A model generated the notes under the pieces. It was not told where the DNA came from and did no database searches. It worked only from the letters and a program-made list of their open reading frames with translations. This document shows positions 7,308 to 7,363 of a DNA stretch of 7,363 nt, one piece after another. The translations under genes were made by a program, and so were the position numbers. This DNA is from an uncultured Alphaproteobacteria bacterium. Its GTDB lineage: Bacteria > Pseudomonadota > Alphaproteobacteria > Caulobacterales > Parvularculaceae. Within the stretch, counting starts at the first letter, position 1. The number at the start of each line of letters is the position of its first letter. The DNA is taken from contig CALKYG010000106.1 in NCBI GenBank assembly GCA_938003575.1, positions 1 to 7,363 on the forward strand. The letters are read 5' to 3'.

Positions 7308-7363
7308 ATGGCCACCAAACCAGTCACCGACGCCTCATTCCAATCCGACGTGCTTTCCGCCGA
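7308..7363 (+). CDS. trxA: Thioredoxin, N-terminus (partial)
   Basis: The first 18 codons read MATKPVTDASFQSDVLSA before the window ends. This matches the opening strand and helix of alphaproteobacterial thioredoxin 1, a roughly 106-residue cytosolic disulfide reductase. The WCGPC active site lies beyond the edge and cannot be seen. The position directly after addA is the usual place for trxA in this group, which strengthens the call. The gene has its own ribosome binding site and a possible promoter 80 bases or less upstream, so it may be expressed apart from the repair genes. Confidence 0.87.
   Translation, partial: MATKPVTDASFQSDVLSA

Noticed and set aside
1..7363. A novel defence, mobile or regulatory system
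   Set aside because: All coding space is accounted for by known housekeeping genes in a conserved order, with no change in codon use, no repeats typical of arrays, and no transposase or integrase motifs.

Overview
The window is a G+C-rich, almost fully coding stretch with every gene on the + strand. It carries the conserved alphaproteobacterial block: phosphotransferase (tail only), murU-type nucleotidyltransferase, addB, addA, then trxA (start only). The organism is most likely an alphaproteobacterium, probably of the Hyphomicrobiales/Rhizobiales type. Three things point there: AddB lacks a Walker A motif, as in the alphaproteobacterial AddB type; the gene order is characteristic; and the AddA and AddB sequences look alphaproteobacterial. 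Genus cannot be read from this sequence.

Layout: bases 2-76 are the last 24 codons of an upstream gene, most likely the sugar-kinase-like phosphotransferase that partners MurU. After a 5-base gap, murU (82-819) encodes a 245-residue sugar-1-phosphate nucleotidyltransferase. addB (785-3763, 992 aa) starts inside murU with a 35-base overlap. addA (3760-7227, 1155 aa) starts at a GTG that overlaps the addB stop codon by four bases (GTGA), behind a strong GGAGG ribosome binding site. An 80-base gap follows, with a candidate promoter, three copies of a 7-base GC-rich word and a GC-rich hairpin. trxA then begins at 7308 and runs off the window.

How the genes work together: the phosphotransferase/MurU pair would turn recovered N-acetylmuramate into UDP-MurNAc for cell-wall recycling. 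AddA and AddB form the AddAB helicase-nuclease that resects double-strand breaks and prepares 3' single strands for RecA. AddA carries the only complete set of SF1A helicase motifs. AddB keeps the nuclease domain but has a degenerate helicase fold with no Walker A. Both nuclease active sites look intact. The tight overlaps suggest the upstream gene, murU, addB and addA are co-transcribed and translationally coupled, while trxA probably has its own promoter.

I found no mobile element, CRISPR array, RNA gene or sign of horizontal transfer, and no new system. The points worth a second look are modest: the long murU/addB overlap, the altered C-terminal motif of MurU, the loss of ATPase and iron-sulfur signatures in AddB, and the structured trxA leader.
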